64,000 bases of DNA from Anaerolineae bacterium (GCA_023382655.1 JAHDWK010000036.1:1-64000), one strand, 5' to 3'. Positions 33,175 through 42,967 are shown, numbered from the stretch's first letter. Notes: generated by a model not told the origin, from the sequence alone. Translations and numbers: made by a program.

Positions 33175-34044
33175 CTATGCAGAAGATTGGGCTGGGTAAA
33201 CGGCCGTGCGCCTTCTCTCTATCGCCCTTCTCGCCCCACTAAAGTCCAGATCGGGCAGTTCTTGTTCCGCCAGGGCAATTGTCTCTTCGAGCAGTTGGTG
33301 TAGTGGTTGGATGGCGGCTGCTGGCGTCACAAAGTTGATCTGCTGCAAACGAGTCGCCAGGTCAGGTGGCGTCAGCGTCATCTCGGCAATGGTTTCATTG
33401 AGCCATTTGTAGCCGGGATGGGCCAGATACAGGCCATTCAGCCCCAACAATGCGCCCATGATCCGCCGCTGCATCCGCACCACCACATCGGCCAGCATCA
33501 GCCAATCCTGCCGCGCCGCCAGCACATCACGCATATACCAGATGCCCAACGCCGGAAAGTTCAGGTTTTCGGCCACCATCGCCCGGCGCAGCGCATCCGG
33601 GTACGGGGTAATTTGCGCCTGCCATTGCACAACCTGGTCACGGCCGTATACCGCCACCCCATGCCGCAATCCCGCCAACCGGCACTGCTTGAGCACGGCC
33701 GTGTCCCCCGCCAACACCTCCGCAATGTACCCGTCAATCGTGCTGACGAGAAAATTGCTGATGTCGCACTGCATTGGCCCCACCAGATAATCTTCCGACC
33801 ATTCATCATCCTCCAACGGCCAGAATTCGATAATTTCAGCGTTTAACTGCTGGATGGGCTGCCGCCGATCTGCATCTGTCGGCGGCTCATGCCAGAACAC
33901 GTCCAGTTCAATGTCCGAGTAGACATCGGCACGGCCGTGCCCCACCGACCCCGCCACGACCACCGCCGCCACCTTCGCGTTTTGCGCATACAACCCCGCC
34001 ATCTGCTCTGCCAATTCCAATCGCCATCTGCCTGCTTCGTTCAT
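33175..34044 (-). CDS. Nucleotidyltransferase-fold protein
   Basis: A 289-residue protein whose first part (residues about 28-55) has the nucleotidyltransferase signature: AGSVGHGRADVYSDIELDVF, a GS motif followed by two acidic residues (D/E-x-D). The rest is helical, like the substrate-binding half of antibiotic nucleotidyltransferase or DUF4037-type proteins. It should transfer an NMP or be a related inactive form. The substrate is unknown. The start follows GAGG. Confidence 0.7.
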   Translation of the reverse strand: MNEAGRWRLELAEQMAGLYAQNAKVAAVVVAGSVGHGRADVYSDIELDVFWHEPPTDADRRQPIQQLNAEIIEFWPLEDDEWSEDYLVGPMQCDISNFLVSTIDGYIAEVLAGDTAVLKQCRLAGLRHGVAVYGRDQVVQWQAQITPYPDALRRAMVAENLNFPALGIWYMRDVLAARQDWLMLADVVVRMQRRIMGALLGLNGLYLAHPGYKWLNETIAEMTLTPPDLATRLQQINFVTPAAAIQPLHQLLEETIALAEQELPDLDFSGARRAIERRRTAVYPAQSSA

Positions 34045-34062
34045 ATCATTTGCCTCAAGAAA

Positions 34063-34122
34063 CTCGTGATGCGTGATGCGTGACCCGTGAAACTTCTCCT
34101 TTCACGCATCACGCATTACGCC
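34063..34122. repeat. GTGATGCGTGA-type palindromic repeat
   Basis: CGTGATGCGTGATGCGTGA faces TTTCACGCATCACGCATTACG in the gap between the nucleotidyltransferase and GNAT genes. It is in the same family as 3906-3951 and part of 18571-18711. Confidence 0.6.
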
Positions 34123-34125
34123 ACA

Positions 34126-35076
34126 CTAAACCCGCTTCATCAACCGATACTCGCCAGGGCGTGGCTGATAACCCAGTTTGCGGTTAATCGCCAGCATCGG
34201 GCCGTTTTGCGAATCATTGTGGGTGCGGATGCTGTCCGCGCTATACGCTTTGGCAAAACGGATGGATTGCACCTTAAGTGCCTGAGCAATTTTGCGGCCC
34301 CGGTACGTTTTGTCCACGCCGGTCATCAGGTTATACATGGAGTTTGATTCCTGAAAATAGCCCACCGCCGCCAGCCCGACATAGCGATCCTCGTCCACCG
34401 CCAGCAGCTGGCCCTCCGGCACAAACCAGGCCGCCCGGTTCCACATCTCATTCATCTCGTCAAAATCGGGGAATGAACCTTGCGTGGCTGGATCGTCCAG
34501 CACACAGGCGTAGTTGAGAGCGTGTAATTTGCGCCGCGCCGTTTCCGTGTCCCCTTCGGCCGCCAGGGAGGTCAGGCGGATGCCGCCCGCTTCCACCTCG
34601 GCAATCACACCGGCAAACGGCCGTTCGTCAAACGTGTGCAGGTCAATGATCGACTCAAACAGGTGGTGTTCAATGGCAAAACCGCGCTTCTCGGCAAAAC
34701 GTAGGCAGGCCAGGCACTCTTCGCGCACATCGCTGGTGAGCAGCGTGGCCCCCTGCTCGCGGGCAAACGACCACACGGTTTCATACAACTGTGTCCCCAA
34801 CCCCCGCTGTCTATGCGCAGGATGCACACAAACCCACAACTGAAAACGGCCGTCTGCCGCATGAGCCGGATGCAACACCAGACCATACCCCACCAGACGG
34901 CCGTCACTTGCTGCCGCCACCCAGCGACGGCGAATTTGCCCCGGTGGATTGCTGGCCTCCCATTCAAACAAGGAAGCGGCCGTGATCGGCTGTGGCCCCA
35001 CCACCGTCAACAATTCCGCCAACGCTGTAAAATCTTGCTCCGGCACGGCCGTGTGGATGATGTAATTGGTAGACAT
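34126..35076 (-). CDS. Tandem GNAT acetyltransferase
   Basis: A 316-residue protein with two GNAT folds. The first has HPAHRQRGLGTQLYETV near residues 83-99, an R/Q-x-x-G-x-G/A acetyl-CoA loop. The second has the degenerate YRGRKIAQALKVQSI near residues 255-270. Many aminoglycoside- or mycothiol-synthase-like tandem GNATs have this layout, but the acceptor is unknown. The start at 35076 (GGAGT upstream) is preferred. A longer in-frame reading would translate the GTCAT-type repeat at 35102-35161. Confidence 0.8.
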   Translation of the reverse strand: MSTNYIIHTAVPEQDFTALAELLTVVGPQPITAASLFEWEASNPPGQIRRRWVAAASDGRLVGYGLVLHPAHAADGRFQLWVCVHPAHRQRGLGTQLYETVWSFAREQGATLLTSDVREECLACLRFAEKRGFAIEHHLFESIIDLHTFDERPFAGVIAEVEAGGIRLTSLAAEGDTETARRKLHALNYACVLDDPATQGSFPDFDEMNEMWNRAAWFVPEGQLLAVDEDRYVGLAAVGYFQESNSMYNLMTGVDKTYRGRKIAQALKVQSIRFAKAYSADSIRTHNDSQNGPMLAINRKLGYQPRPGEYRLMKRV

Positions 35077-35101
35077 TTTTACTCCATTTGTAACTGTACA
35101 G

Positions 35102-35161
35102 GTCATTCCTGCGAAGGCAGGAATCCACGCCTCTGGATACCCGCCTTCGCGGGTATGACAG
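35102..35161. repeat. GTCATTCCTGCG paired palindrome unit
   Basis: GTCATTCCTGCGAAGGCAGG and TGGATACCCGCCTTCGCGGG, ending GTATGAC, form two hairpins in inverted orientation. It is a sibling of 21164-21229. It lies upstream of the GNAT gene and could be misread as an N-terminal extension. Confidence 0.65.
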
Positions 35162-35196
35162 GCGACAGATACCTGTATAGATACCTCCATTTAGAG

Positions 35197-35253
35197 ATTG
35201 GAGACTAGAGATTGCGTCTACCAATCTCCCAATCTCTCAATCTCCCAATCTCA
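35197..35253. repeat. AATCTCCCAATCTC repeat, downstream of the ABC exporter
   Basis: Short tandem ATCTCCCA/ATCTCTCA words form a weak inverted repeat with an upstream GAGATTGGAGACTAGAG. The repeat touches the stop codon of the exporter gene. The same words flank the other end of that gene (37127-37196). Confidence 0.55.
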
Positions 35254-37116
35254 CTCTTCCCCGGCCCACAACCGCCGCATTTCCTCGCTAGTTTGCAGCA
35301 GTTCATCGAGTGTGCCGGTGGCAGCCACACGGCCGTCTTGCAGCACGATAATCTGGTCGGCGCGGCGCAGCACGGCGCGGCGGTGGGAAATAACCAGGCA
35401 CGTTGGCCGGTTTCCATCCTGCCCACTAAACAGCCGCTCCCACAGCAGCGCCTCTGTCTCCACGTCCAGCGCGCTGGAGAGGTCGTCAAACACCAGTAGT
35501 TCGGCGTCGCGGACGAACATGCGGGCGGCGGCGGTGCGCTGCACCTGCCCGCCAGAGAGGCGCACACCGCGTGGCCCCACCACCGTATCCAGCCCTTGCT
35601 CCATGTCGCGGACGTCGCGGTCGAGCACGGCCGTAGCCACCGCCCGCACCACATCCACCTCGGCCTCCGGCAGCCCCAACAGGATGTTCTCGCGGATGGT
35701 CTCGCTGAACAGGCGTGGAATCTGACCCGTATAGGCAGCGCGGGGCGGGGTGAAAAATGTCGCCGGGTCAGCCACTCGTTCTCCGTTCCACCAAATCCCC
35801 CCTTCGCCCGGCGGCAGCAGCCCCAGCAGCGACTTCAACAGCGTGGTCTTACCCGCGCCAATACGCCCGGTGACAACAGTGAAAGAGCCGCGGGGAAGGG
35901 TGAAGGAGATGCCTTGGATGCCGGTAATCGGTAATCGGTTATCGGTTATCGGTGGGTCAGACTGATAACCGATAACCGATAACCGATTACCTTCATATTG
36001 ATACCCCAACCCCCGCACTTCCAACCGCTCCAACTGATGGACACCACTTTTAGGAGTATAGGGGAGGTCAGGTGGGGTTCCATCACGGCCGTCGAAGTAG
36101 ATAGGATGATGTGCCACCACCTCGCCGGGCAGTGTGCCCTGCATCATTGTCTCCATACGTTGGTTGGAAACGGCCACCTGGTTATACCGGGTAATGACCG
36201 TGCCCGCCATGCGCATGAGGCTCGTCACCGGCCAGATATAAGCGGCGAACAGAGCAAAGTCGCCTACCGTGAATTCACCAGCATACATCGCCTGGGCCAC
36301 AAACAGCAAAATCAGGCCAACGCCCATATCCACCGTGCCGTTGGAGAAGGCTTCCACCACCTGCGCCAGCAGCCGGTCTTTGACCATCGCTTCTTTGCGC
36401 CGCTCATTCTGGGCGCGGAAACGGGCCACAATGCGTTCTTCGGCGTGGGCCACTTTCAGTGCCTGGGCGCTGTTGAACATATCGGCGATAAGGCCGGTGA
36501 CCTGGCTGGTAGCTTCACGACTTTTGGCGCGGTAGGCGCGGGCGCGGTGGCGCAGCCGTTGGGCTATAAAGACCACCGCCGCCAATGGTAAAAAGACGCC
36601 CACCGTCACCGTAACGCTAATTTGTAACATGATGGCAAAGGAGAAAGCAGCCATGAAAATGAGGCCAACCAGGTCATCAATGACCACTATGCCTTCAAGC
36701 AGCGCTTCGGTGTCGTCGCGGAAGGTGGAGATCGCTTCGCCGGTGGAAAGACGGACGCCCTCCGGTTTACGCGGCAAGGGATCGGCGCCGGGTCGCTGCA
36801 AAATGCGCGCCAACATGTTGCGCATGAGCAGGCCATAGCTGTGGTATTGAAAGTTGATGTAACAGAGCGCCGCGCCGGCCAGCGACACCCCCATCACCAG
36901 CGCCGCTGCCACTTGCAGCCCCACAAACGCCCATACGGTCACATCCAGGTCGTTGACGCCCGTCAGCCAGTCAAAAAAGAGCTTGAGAATGAGACCGACG
37001 GCAATCGTGGCTACCATATGAATGGAGATGGTGATCACGTCGCCGACATAATACACCGGGCGAAAGGTCATCAGCCGCCAAAAGTATTGGTAGGTTTTTA
37101 GGGTTGGTGTGTTCAT
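35251..37116 (-). CDS. ABC exporter half-transporter, degenerate NBD
   Basis: A 621-residue half transporter: six membrane segments (about residues 15-310) fused to a nucleotide-binding domain. The Walker A is GRIGAGKTT and the signature is a canonical LSGGQ. The Walker B ends in Asp (LLVFDDLSS) instead of the catalytic Glu, so this half forms the degenerate ATP site of a heterodimer with the upstream gene. Residues about 376-398 (NRLSVIGYQ...NRLPITG) are encoded by a palindromic repeat inserted in a loop of the NBD. The start at 37116 skips a repeat-encoded extension. Confidence 0.88.
   Translation of the reverse strand: MNTPTLKTYQYFWRLMTFRPVYYVGDVITISIHMVATIAVGLILKLFFDWLTGVNDLDVTVWAFVGLQVAAALVMGVSLAGAALCYINFQYHSYGLLMRNMLARILQRPGADPLPRKPEGVRLSTGEAISTFRDDTEALLEGIVVIDDLVGLIFMAAFSFAIMLQISVTVTVGVFLPLAAVVFIAQRLRHRARAYRAKSREATSQVTGLIADMFNSAQALKVAHAEERIVARFRAQNERRKEAMVKDRLLAQVVEAFSNGTVDMGVGLILLFVAQAMYAGEFTVGDFALFAAYIWPVTSLMRMAGTVITRYNQVAVSNQRMETMMQGTLPGEVVAHHPIYFDGRDGTPPDLPYTPKSGVHQLERLEVRGLGYQYEGNRLSVIGYQSDPPITDNRLPITGIQGISFTLPRGSFTVVTGRIGAGKTTLLKSLLGLLPPGEGGIWWNGERVADPATFFTPPRAAYTGQIPRLFSETIRENILLGLPEAEVDVVRAVATAVLDRDVRDMEQGLDTVVGPRGVRLSGGQVQRTAAARMFVRDAELLVFDDLSSALDVETEALLWERLFSGQDGNRPTCLVISHRRAVLRRADQIIVLQDGRVAATGTLDELLQTSEEMRRLWAGEE
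35923..35990. repeat. GGTTATCGG palindrome inside the ABC exporter gene
   Basis: GGTAATCGG/GGTTATCGG units at 35923-35953 face GATAACCGATAACC units at 35964-35990, giving a near-perfect long hairpin. It is in frame and encodes about 23 residues between the beta strand with the A-loop aromatic residue and Walker A. Confidence 0.75.
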
Positions 37117-37126
37117 AGTTATGATG

Positions 37127-37196
37127 AGATTAGGAGACTGAGAGATTGGGAGATTAGTAAAGCAATCTCTCAATCTCCCAATCTCTCAATCTCCTC
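37127..37196. repeat. AATCTCCCAATCTC repeat between the two exporter genes
   Basis: GAGATTAGGAGACTGAGAGATTGGGAG faces CAATCTCCCAATCTCTCAATCTCC. The repeat overlaps the 3' end of the upstream exporter gene and the region before the downstream one. Confidence 0.55.
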
Positions 37197-38963
37197 CAAT
37201 CCGGTCTGCAATAGCCGATAGAAATGTGACTGTGGGTTATTGGCCAGTTGGGTACGTGGGCCGTGTTCCAGCACACGGCCGTCACCCAGCACCAATATCT
37301 CGTCCGCCCGCTGCACCGTGCCCAACCGGTGGGCGACGATGATGGCCGTGCGGTTGGTCAGCAGCCGGTCGGTGGCCCGCTCGATCAGCCGTTCTGTGGC
37401 CGGGTCCAGCCGGGACGAAGCTTCATCCAGAATGACCAGTCCGGGATCGGCCAGGAAGACGCGGGCGAAGGCGAGCAGTTGTGCTTCGCCAGCAGATAAA
37501 CTGGTATCGGCTGCCAGTTCGCTGTCCAGACCGTTGGGCAGCCGGTTCAGCCAATCAAGCAGCCCCAATTCATCGAGAACGGCGAGGATACGGCCGTCGT
37601 CAATCTCCTCATTGAACAGCGTCAGATTGTCCCGCAGGGAGGCGTGGAACAACTGCACGTCTTGCGTCACCAGGCCAATGTGTTGGCGCAGTTGGGCCTG
37701 TTTGGCCCGGCGAATGTGATACCCACCCAACCGCACCATGCCGCCGGTGGGGTCATAAAAGCGGAAGAGCAGCTTGGTGAGCGTGGATTTACCGCTGCCG
37801 GTGCGCCCCAACACACCCAGGATGGTGCCGGGAGCCAGGGAGAAGTTGATGTTTTCGAGCACGGCCGTGTCCGGGTCATCGGCATAAAAGAAGGAGACAT
37901 TGGCAAATTCCACGGCCAGCGGGCCAAATGGGAAATCCACGCCCGGCCCATCCGTCAGGGTGGGCTGTTGCGCCCACAGTTCCACAATGCGGTTGATACT
38001 GGCCCCGGCCCGCTGTAAATCTTCCACCTGCCGGTTGATGCGCCAGAGCGGGTCCTTGATCAGGTCAATGTAGTAGAAAATCAGGTACACACTACCGATG
38101 GTCATAATTCCCTGTTCGTACAGTCCCGCGCCAAACAGATGGGCGCAACCATAGGCCAGGGCAAAGATGAAGGTGGGTGTTTGCATCACCCAGACGTTGG
38201 CGTGCATGGCGCTGTTCATGGCCCGCCAGCGGTCGCCTGCCAGCCGCAGCAGTTTACCCATGATGTAGGCCACCGCCCCAGACGAGCGAATCGTCTCCAC
38301 GCCACTCAGCCACTCTTCCAACGAGCCAAACAGGCTGGCGTCGGCTTCGCGCAGTTTTTGCCAGCGGGGAGTGGCCCGTTTGCCAAAAAAACGCAGCGCC
38401 ACACCACCCAGGATGAGCACGGCCGTGAGTGACGCCCCCACCCGCCAATCAGCCAGAAAGAGTAAAATTAACACGCCGCCCAGCAGCAGCAGATTGCTGG
38501 TCATCTGGATGATGAGTTGAGAGAAGAAGTTGGCAAGTTGGTTCACGTCGCCATCCACCCGCTCGATGAGTTCACCGGGTTTGTGCGTTTTGTGGAAGGC
38601 CATGTCCAGCCGCAGGCAGTGCAGCGCCAGGTCGGCGCGCAGGGCATTGGTGGCCGTCCAGGCTACATTTTCGCCAATGTACACGGCCGTTATGCGCACC
38701 ACCTGGGCCACAACGGCAATGCCCATGAAGAGAGCGGCCGCGCCAAACAGCTTCTGCAATCCGGCAGCGTAGGCCGATGTGCCGGGCACGGCCGTGTTGC
38801 TAGACGCGGTATCAATGAAAAAAGCCACAATTTGCGGATTCGCCAGTTGCAAGCCAATACCAATTACCACAAAAGCTGCCAGCGCCATCACGCGTCCCCG
38901 CTGTGGGCGCAGGTAGGTGGACAAAAGCTGCCAGTAGGGACGGATGGAAGTGAGTTGGTTCAT
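37170..38963 (-). CDS. ABC exporter half-transporter, catalytic NBD
   Basis: A 597-residue half transporter: six membrane segments and one NBD with Walker [10 protein letters not shown], Walker B VILDEASS with the catalytic Glu, and a degenerate signature LSAGE in place of LSGGQ. Together with the downstream gene it forms an asymmetric heterodimer: one ATP site (this Walker A/B plus the partner's LSGGQ) is competent, the other is degenerate, as in BmrCD/TM287-288-type multidrug exporters. The last residues are encoded by the AATCTC repeat. Its expression may be controlled by the upstream leader. Confidence 0.9.
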   Translation of the reverse strand: MNQLTSIRPYWQLLSTYLRPQRGRVMALAAFVVIGIGLQLANPQIVAFFIDTASSNTAVPGTSAYAAGLQKLFGAAALFMGIAVVAQVVRITAVYIGENVAWTATNALRADLALHCLRLDMAFHKTHKPGELIERVDGDVNQLANFFSQLIIQMTSNLLLLGGVLILLFLADWRVGASLTAVLILGGVALRFFGKRATPRWQKLREADASLFGSLEEWLSGVETIRSSGAVAYIMGKLLRLAGDRWRAMNSAMHANVWVMQTPTFIFALAYGCAHLFGAGLYEQGIMTIGSVYLIFYYIDLIKDPLWRINRQVEDLQRAGASINRIVELWAQQPTLTDGPGVDFPFGPLAVEFANVSFFYADDPDTAVLENINFSLAPGTILGVLGRTGSGKSTLTKLLFRFYDPTGGMVRLGGYHIRRAKQAQLRQHIGLVTQDVQLFHASLRDNLTLFNEEIDDGRILAVLDELGLLDWLNRLPNGLDSELAADTSLSAGEAQLLAFARVFLADPGLVILDEASSRLDPATERLIERATDRLLTNRTAIIVAHRLGTVQRADEILVLGDGRVLEHGPRTQLANNPQSHFYRLLQTGLEEIERLGD

Positions 38964-38977
38964 ATTTCATTGAGGTG

Positions 38978-38998
38978 GCAGGCACTTTTGAAGTGCCT
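38978..38998. repeat. AGTGCC-type hairpin upstream of the exporter
   Basis: GGCACTT pairs with AAGTGCC around TTG. It shares the AGTGCC word with 874-936 and 14917-14980 and lies between the terminator at 39010-39042 and the exporter start. Confidence 0.5.
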
Positions 38999-39009
38999 AT
39001 CACCCGAAA

Positions 39010-39042
39010 TAAAAAGCCCCACATGTGGGTCACATGCGGGGC
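39010..39042 (-). terminator. Terminator ahead of the ABC exporter genes
   Basis: On the minus strand GCCCCGCATGTG pairs with CACATGTGGGGC around ACC, followed by TTTTTA. It lies between the small frame at 39094-39300 and the exporter genes at 38963, on their transcript. It would end transcription before the exporter unless it is bypassed, as in attenuation-controlled multidrug exporters. Confidence 0.7.
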
Positions 39043-39093
39043 GGGTTGTTGAACGGTGCGCGAGGTTTTGTTTACGGCCGTGTGCGGCCAACG

Positions 39094-39300
39094 CTAACCG
39101 GAGAACAGACGCCAACGCATGTCGGGCGGGTCATTTCCCCGCCAGTGCTGCGTGTGCCGATGTGCCATACGATGTTCATAGTTGTTCTCCGGTAGCCAAT
39201 CACGGCGGAGATTGTAGCGGGGTGTGATACGGCCGTCAAAAATTGCCCTCAGCCGAAAAATATATCCTTTCCTATATCCCTTCCTGTTTACTCTATACAT
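39094..39300 (-). CDS. Candidate leader ORF of the ABC exporter
   Basis: A 68-residue basic, Arg/His/Trp-rich frame with an ATG at 39300, no recognisable family and no clear ribosome site. Its last 30 codons are bracketed by a perfect 11-base inverted repeat (39097-39107 and 39183-39193) that would form a long-range helix in the mRNA, and a terminator follows. This is the layout of ribosome-mediated attenuation, known for the leader BmrB ahead of BmrCD in Bacillus subtilis. Whether it is translated is unknown. The later Met at 39168 is an alternative start. Confidence 0.4.
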   Translation of the reverse strand: MYRVNRKGYRKGYIFRLRAIFDGRITPRYNLRRDWLPENNYEHRMAHRHTQHWRGNDPPDMRWRLFSG

Positions 39301-39356
39301 GGTCTGGAATAAAAGTGGGGGTATCCTGCACTAAAACCACATCGTAAGGAGGGATT

Positions 39357-40310
39357 ATGGACAACGTTCTCGTCATTGAGACGACAAACCTAACCAAAAA
39401 ATTCGGCGAACAAACGGCCGTTGATCAATTAAACCTGGAAATTCCCGCCGGCAGCATCTTTGGTTTCATCGGCCCTAGTGGTTGTGGCAAAACCACCACA
39501 GTACGACTGCTTATCGGCATTTATGAACCCACCAGTGGATCCGCTCGTGTTTTAAACACCGCGCCACACGCATTCAATCGGCAAGAACAAGTGAAGATTG
39601 GTTACATGCCGCAGCAGTTTGTGCTTTACCCGGATCTGACCGTTTGGGAAAATCTCAATTTTGCCGCCTCCCTGTATGGTGTGCCGCTGCGTCGTCACAA
39701 ACAGCTACATGAGTTGTTGCAGCTTGTGAATCTGGAGGAGCATGTGGGGAAGCGGGCTAACCAGCTTTCTGGCGGTATGCAGCGACGGCTCAGTCTGGCA
39801 GCCGCCCTGGTACACAAACCCTCTCTCCTGTTTTTGGATGAACCAACGACGGGGATTGATCCAGTACTGCGGCGCAAGTTCTGGGACCATTTTGTAGAGC
39901 TGCAACAGATGGGGCACACCTTGTTTGTGACCACGCAGTATGTGGGTGAAGCCGCTTATTGTGACTATGTCGGTGTGATGAACAACGGTCGCTTGATTGC
40001 CATAGATACCCCGGAAGCGCTGCGGCGGCGCGTCCAGGGCGGTGACGTACTACATTTGCGCACCCAGGAGGAAGTGACCTACGCCTTGCTCCGGCAACTG
40101 GGCGAACAACCTTTTGTGCAAAACGGCCGTGTGTCACGGCTTCCGGAGAGTACGTTGCAGATCATTGTTGAAGAAGCCAGCACCGCTTTGCCGCTGCTGT
40201 TGGAATGGTGCCAGGAACAAGAGATAGCGGTGGAGTCGGTCAGCGAATATGTGGTGCCCTTTGACGACATCTTTGTAGAGCTAATTGAAAAGGAAACAGC
40301 CCATGTTTGA
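39357..40310 (+). CDS. ABC-2 type exporter, ATP-binding protein
   Basis: A 317-residue ABC ATPase with Walker A GPSGCGKTT near residues 37-45, signature LSGGMQRR near residues 139-146 and Walker B LLFLDEPTTG near 159-168. A C-terminal extension of about 90 residues, typical of DrrA/CcmA-type ABC-2 ATPases, follows. AAGGAGGGATT lies before the ATG. It overlaps the permease gene by eight bases, and together they probably export a drug or lipid. The substrate is unknown. Confidence 0.9.
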   Translation: MDNVLVIETTNLTKKFGEQTAVDQLNLEIPAGSIFGFIGPSGCGKTTTVRLLIGIYEPTSGSARVLNTAPHAFNRQEQVKIGYMPQQFVLYPDLTVWENLNFAASLYGVPLRRHKQLHELLQLVNLEEHVGKRANQLSGGMQRRLSLAAALVHKPSLLFLDEPTTGIDPVLRRKFWDHFVELQQMGHTLFVTTQYVGEAAYCDYVGVMNNGRLIAIDTPEALRRRVQGGDVLHLRTQEEVTYALLRQLGEQPFVQNGRVSRLPESTLQIIVEEASTALPLLLEWCQEQEIAVESVSEYVVPFDDIFVELIEKETAHV

Positions 40311-41835
40311 TTCGTTTTTCTCCTCCTTGATCCGTATATTTGCCTTTGTGCGCAAGGAAGTGCTGACCATTGTCCGTCAACCCCGCCTGCTTTTCAGCCT
40401 TATCCTGGGGCCTTTTCTTATTTTGCTGATATTTGGGATAGGCTACCGTGATACACCGCGTACATTGCGCACGCTCGTTATTGTCCCCGAAGGCAGCCCC
40501 ATTCTCGGTCTGGTGGAGCAATATACGGCTTCATTCACCAGTCGCATTGAATTTTTGGGAATTACCACTGACGCCACCAATGCCACCAGTCAATTACGGG
40601 AGGGAAATGTAGACCTGGTGGTGGTGGCGCCCTTGAACCCCATGGTTGAATGGGAGAATAACGAACAATCGCTGTTTTCTCTCTACCACGCCGAAGTTGA
40701 TCCCTTCGAGGTGGTCTACATCCAGGTGCTGGGGGATCGCGTCGCCGAAGCCATTAACAAACAGGTTTTGTTGGCAGCTCTAGAAGAGACAAGGCAGGAG
40801 TCGGCCGAGTGGCAAGCGTCCGTTAGTGAAGCCAAAGTAAAGGCCACCACTGTGCGCCAGGAACTGGAAAGGGGGAATGGCGCCTTGGGTCAGGAAACAG
40901 CCGTTCTCCTTCAGCAAAACATGAGCATCCTCTCTCTGGCGGCTGGCTCCAGCCTGTTGTTGTTTGCAAACCTGGCAGCCACCGGAGACACAAACGTCGC
41001 ACTCCCGGCAGCCACGCTCCACAGCCGCCTGGAATCTATCCAGGACAATTTAGATATCCTTGCCGCTATGGAGGCCGATGATGCCGATCTATCACAAGAG
41101 ATAGCCCTGGCGGAACAGGTAGAAAGGGACCTGACCGAATTTGACACCTTGTTGACCCAATTTCAGGAGATAGATTCTCAGGTGTTGGTTGCCCCCTTTC
41201 GCAGCGAAACACTCAGTGTGGGTTTGCAGCGGCTCGATCCCACGCATTTTTATATACCGGCGGTGATCTCTCTGCTGCTACAGCACATTGCCATTACCAT
41301 GGCCTGTCTCTCCATCGTGGGTGAAAGACGGGGAGGGACCCTCGAATTCTTCCAGGCAGCGCCAGTTTCGGCGTTAGAAACCCTGTTGGGCAAATATATC
41401 AGCTTCTTTTTGTTAACGGCCGTGTTAGGCGCCATCCTCACCGGCCTGGTTATCTGGGGTATGGGTATGCCCATGCTCGGCAGTTGGGGCAGCTACGCCC
41501 TGACCATAGCCGGTGTATTGAGCGTATCATTGGGCATTGGTTTTATTATCTCACTGGCCGCCCAAACCAATAGTCAGGCTATTCAATATGCCATGATCAT
41601 CTTGTTGGCCAGCATTTTCTTCAGCGGTTTTTTTCTGCCACTGTACCGATTGTGGGAGCCGGTGCGCGTGATTTCCTGGCTCCTGCCCGCCACTTATGGC
41701 ACGGACTTGTTGCAAAGCATCATGTTACGAGGGCAGCCAGGCGAGTCGGTTCTTTACGTGGCCTTACTCTTATTTAGCCTGCTGTTCTTCCTCATTGCCT
41801 CGCGACAATTGCGGCGACAGATGGCGCGCCTGTAG
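40303..41835 (+). CDS. ABC-2 type exporter, permease protein
   Basis: A 510-residue permease: one membrane segment near residues 24-44, a long external domain of about 290 residues with predicted coiled coil, and five membrane segments from about residue 330 to the end, including VSALETLLGKY and GFIISLAAQTNSQA. It pairs with the preceding ATPase. I start it at the ATG at 40303 (AAAAGGAAAC upstream) rather than an in-frame TTG at 40285, giving an eight-base overlap with the ATPase gene. Confidence 0.87.
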   Translation: MFDSFFSSLIRIFAFVRKEVLTIVRQPRLLFSLILGPFLILLIFGIGYRDTPRTLRTLVIVPEGSPILGLVEQYTASFTSRIEFLGITTDATNATSQLREGNVDLVVVAPLNPMVEWENNEQSLFSLYHAEVDPFEVVYIQVLGDRVAEAINKQVLLAALEETRQESAEWQASVSEAKVKATTVRQELERGNGALGQETAVLLQQNMSILSLAAGSSLLLFANLAATGDTNVALPAATLHSRLESIQDNLDILAAMEADDADLSQEIALAEQVERDLTEFDTLLTQFQEIDSQVLVAPFRSETLSVGLQRLDPTHFYIPAVISLLLQHIAITMACLSIVGERRGGTLEFFQAAPVSALETLLGKYISFFLLTAVLGAILTGLVIWGMGMPMLGSWGSYALTIAGVLSVSLGIGFIISLAAQTNSQAIQYAMIILLASIFFSGFFLPLYRLWEPVRVISWLLPATYGTDLLQSIMLRGQPGESVLYVALLLFSLLFFLIASRQLRRQMARL

Positions 41836-41864
41836 GCGTGCCTGTAAGTAAGTTTGGCACCCCC

Positions 41865-42938
41865 TTACTGCCGGCCGCCCTGCCAGGAGCCGCGCAGAAA
41901 TTGCCAGATGGCTACAGGGACGGCCAGAGTCAGGATCATATATTGATGGAACGTCGCCATCCTCTGCATCAGTGGTGATGGTTCAACCCTTTCGGTCTGC
42001 TGTTTCCTCATTTCTGGCGCTTCGTGGAAAATCTCTTGCACAGGCTCCGTTGCTACTAAGGCGACCTCGCCCGCCTCCGCCACACGAGTGTAAGAGCCAA
42101 ATTTATGGGCGTACACCTGCGTAAACTCTGCTCCTAGAAATAAAATCTGTGTGGAATAGTAAACCCAAAGCAAAAGGACAATGAGAGAGCCGGCCGCACC
42201 GTAGGTGGATTCTGGAGCCATATTACCCAAGTAATAGCTTAAAGCCCATTCACCGATGCTAAATAACAATGCGGTGACAACAGCCCCAACCCATACATCA
42301 CGCCACGCGATCTTAATGTCAGGAATAACTTTGAAAATTAAAGCAAATAATATGGTGATGATGGTGAAAGAAACCGCAAAATTCAACAACTGCGCCAGGG
42401 GGCCTATAGCCAGCACTTGCAGACCTGCCCCCTGTATAAAATTATTCAACGAGGACAGCGACGAACTGATGATTAAAGAGACCAGCAGCAAAAATCCCAC
42501 CCCTACCACCATTGAAAAGGATAGGAAGCGGTCTTTGATAGTTCCTATGATGCCCCGGTCTGGATCCGTTTCAACATTCCAAATAGTATTCATGGCGTCT
42601 TGTAGCTGAAGAAAAACACCGGAAGCGCCAAATAGCAGCACAGCAACGCCAATAATGGCGGCTATGGAACTGGCCTCTGGTTGGCTGGCGTTTTCCAGGA
42701 TTTGTTGTATAGCTTGGGCGCCTGTTTCGCCCACCAACGCTTTGCTTTGCTGCATCAACTCCTCACGGGCGGCCTGGCGGCCAAACAACTGACCGGCAAT
42801 AGCTAGAGCTATGGTGAGCAGTGGTGGGATAGAAAAAACGGTGTAATAGGCCAGCGCGGCTGCCAGGCGTGAGGCTTTGTCTGCCTGCCACTCTTTGAAG
42901 GTTTGAATGATGAGGTATTTGATCTCCGAAATAGTCAT
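41865..42938 (-). CDS. YihY/virulence factor BrkB family membrane protein
   Basis: A 357-residue YihY-family protein with about six membrane segments (residues about 35-265) and the characteristic ALAYYTVFSIPPLLTI early motif. It was once annotated as RNase BN, but that is considered wrong for YihY. The C-terminal part is cytoplasmic. An AGGAG lies before the ATG. It is followed, in the opposite direction, by the ABC-2 permease and preceded by a bidirectional-looking hairpin. No ACGGCCGT octamer occurs from about 41420 to 43720. Confidence 0.88.
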   Translation of the reverse strand: MTISEIKYLIIQTFKEWQADKASRLAAALAYYTVFSIPPLLTIALAIAGQLFGRQAAREELMQQSKALVGETGAQAIQQILENASQPEASSIAAIIGVAVLLFGASGVFLQLQDAMNTIWNVETDPDRGIIGTIKDRFLSFSMVVGVGFLLLVSLIISSSLSSLNNFIQGAGLQVLAIGPLAQLLNFAVSFTIITILFALIFKVIPDIKIAWRDVWVGAVVTALLFSIGEWALSYYLGNMAPESTYGAAGSLIVLLLWVYYSTQILFLGAEFTQVYAHKFGSYTRVAEAGEVALVATEPVQEIFHEAPEMRKQQTERVEPSPLMQRMATFHQYMILTLAVPVAIWQFLRGSWQGGRQ

Positions 42939-42967
42939 GATGAGACTCCTGATAAGAACTTATTTAA

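Noticed and set aside
35077-35190. N-terminal extension of the GNAT protein
   Set aside because: It only translates the GTCATTCC palindrome. A good ribosome site supports the shorter start at 35076.
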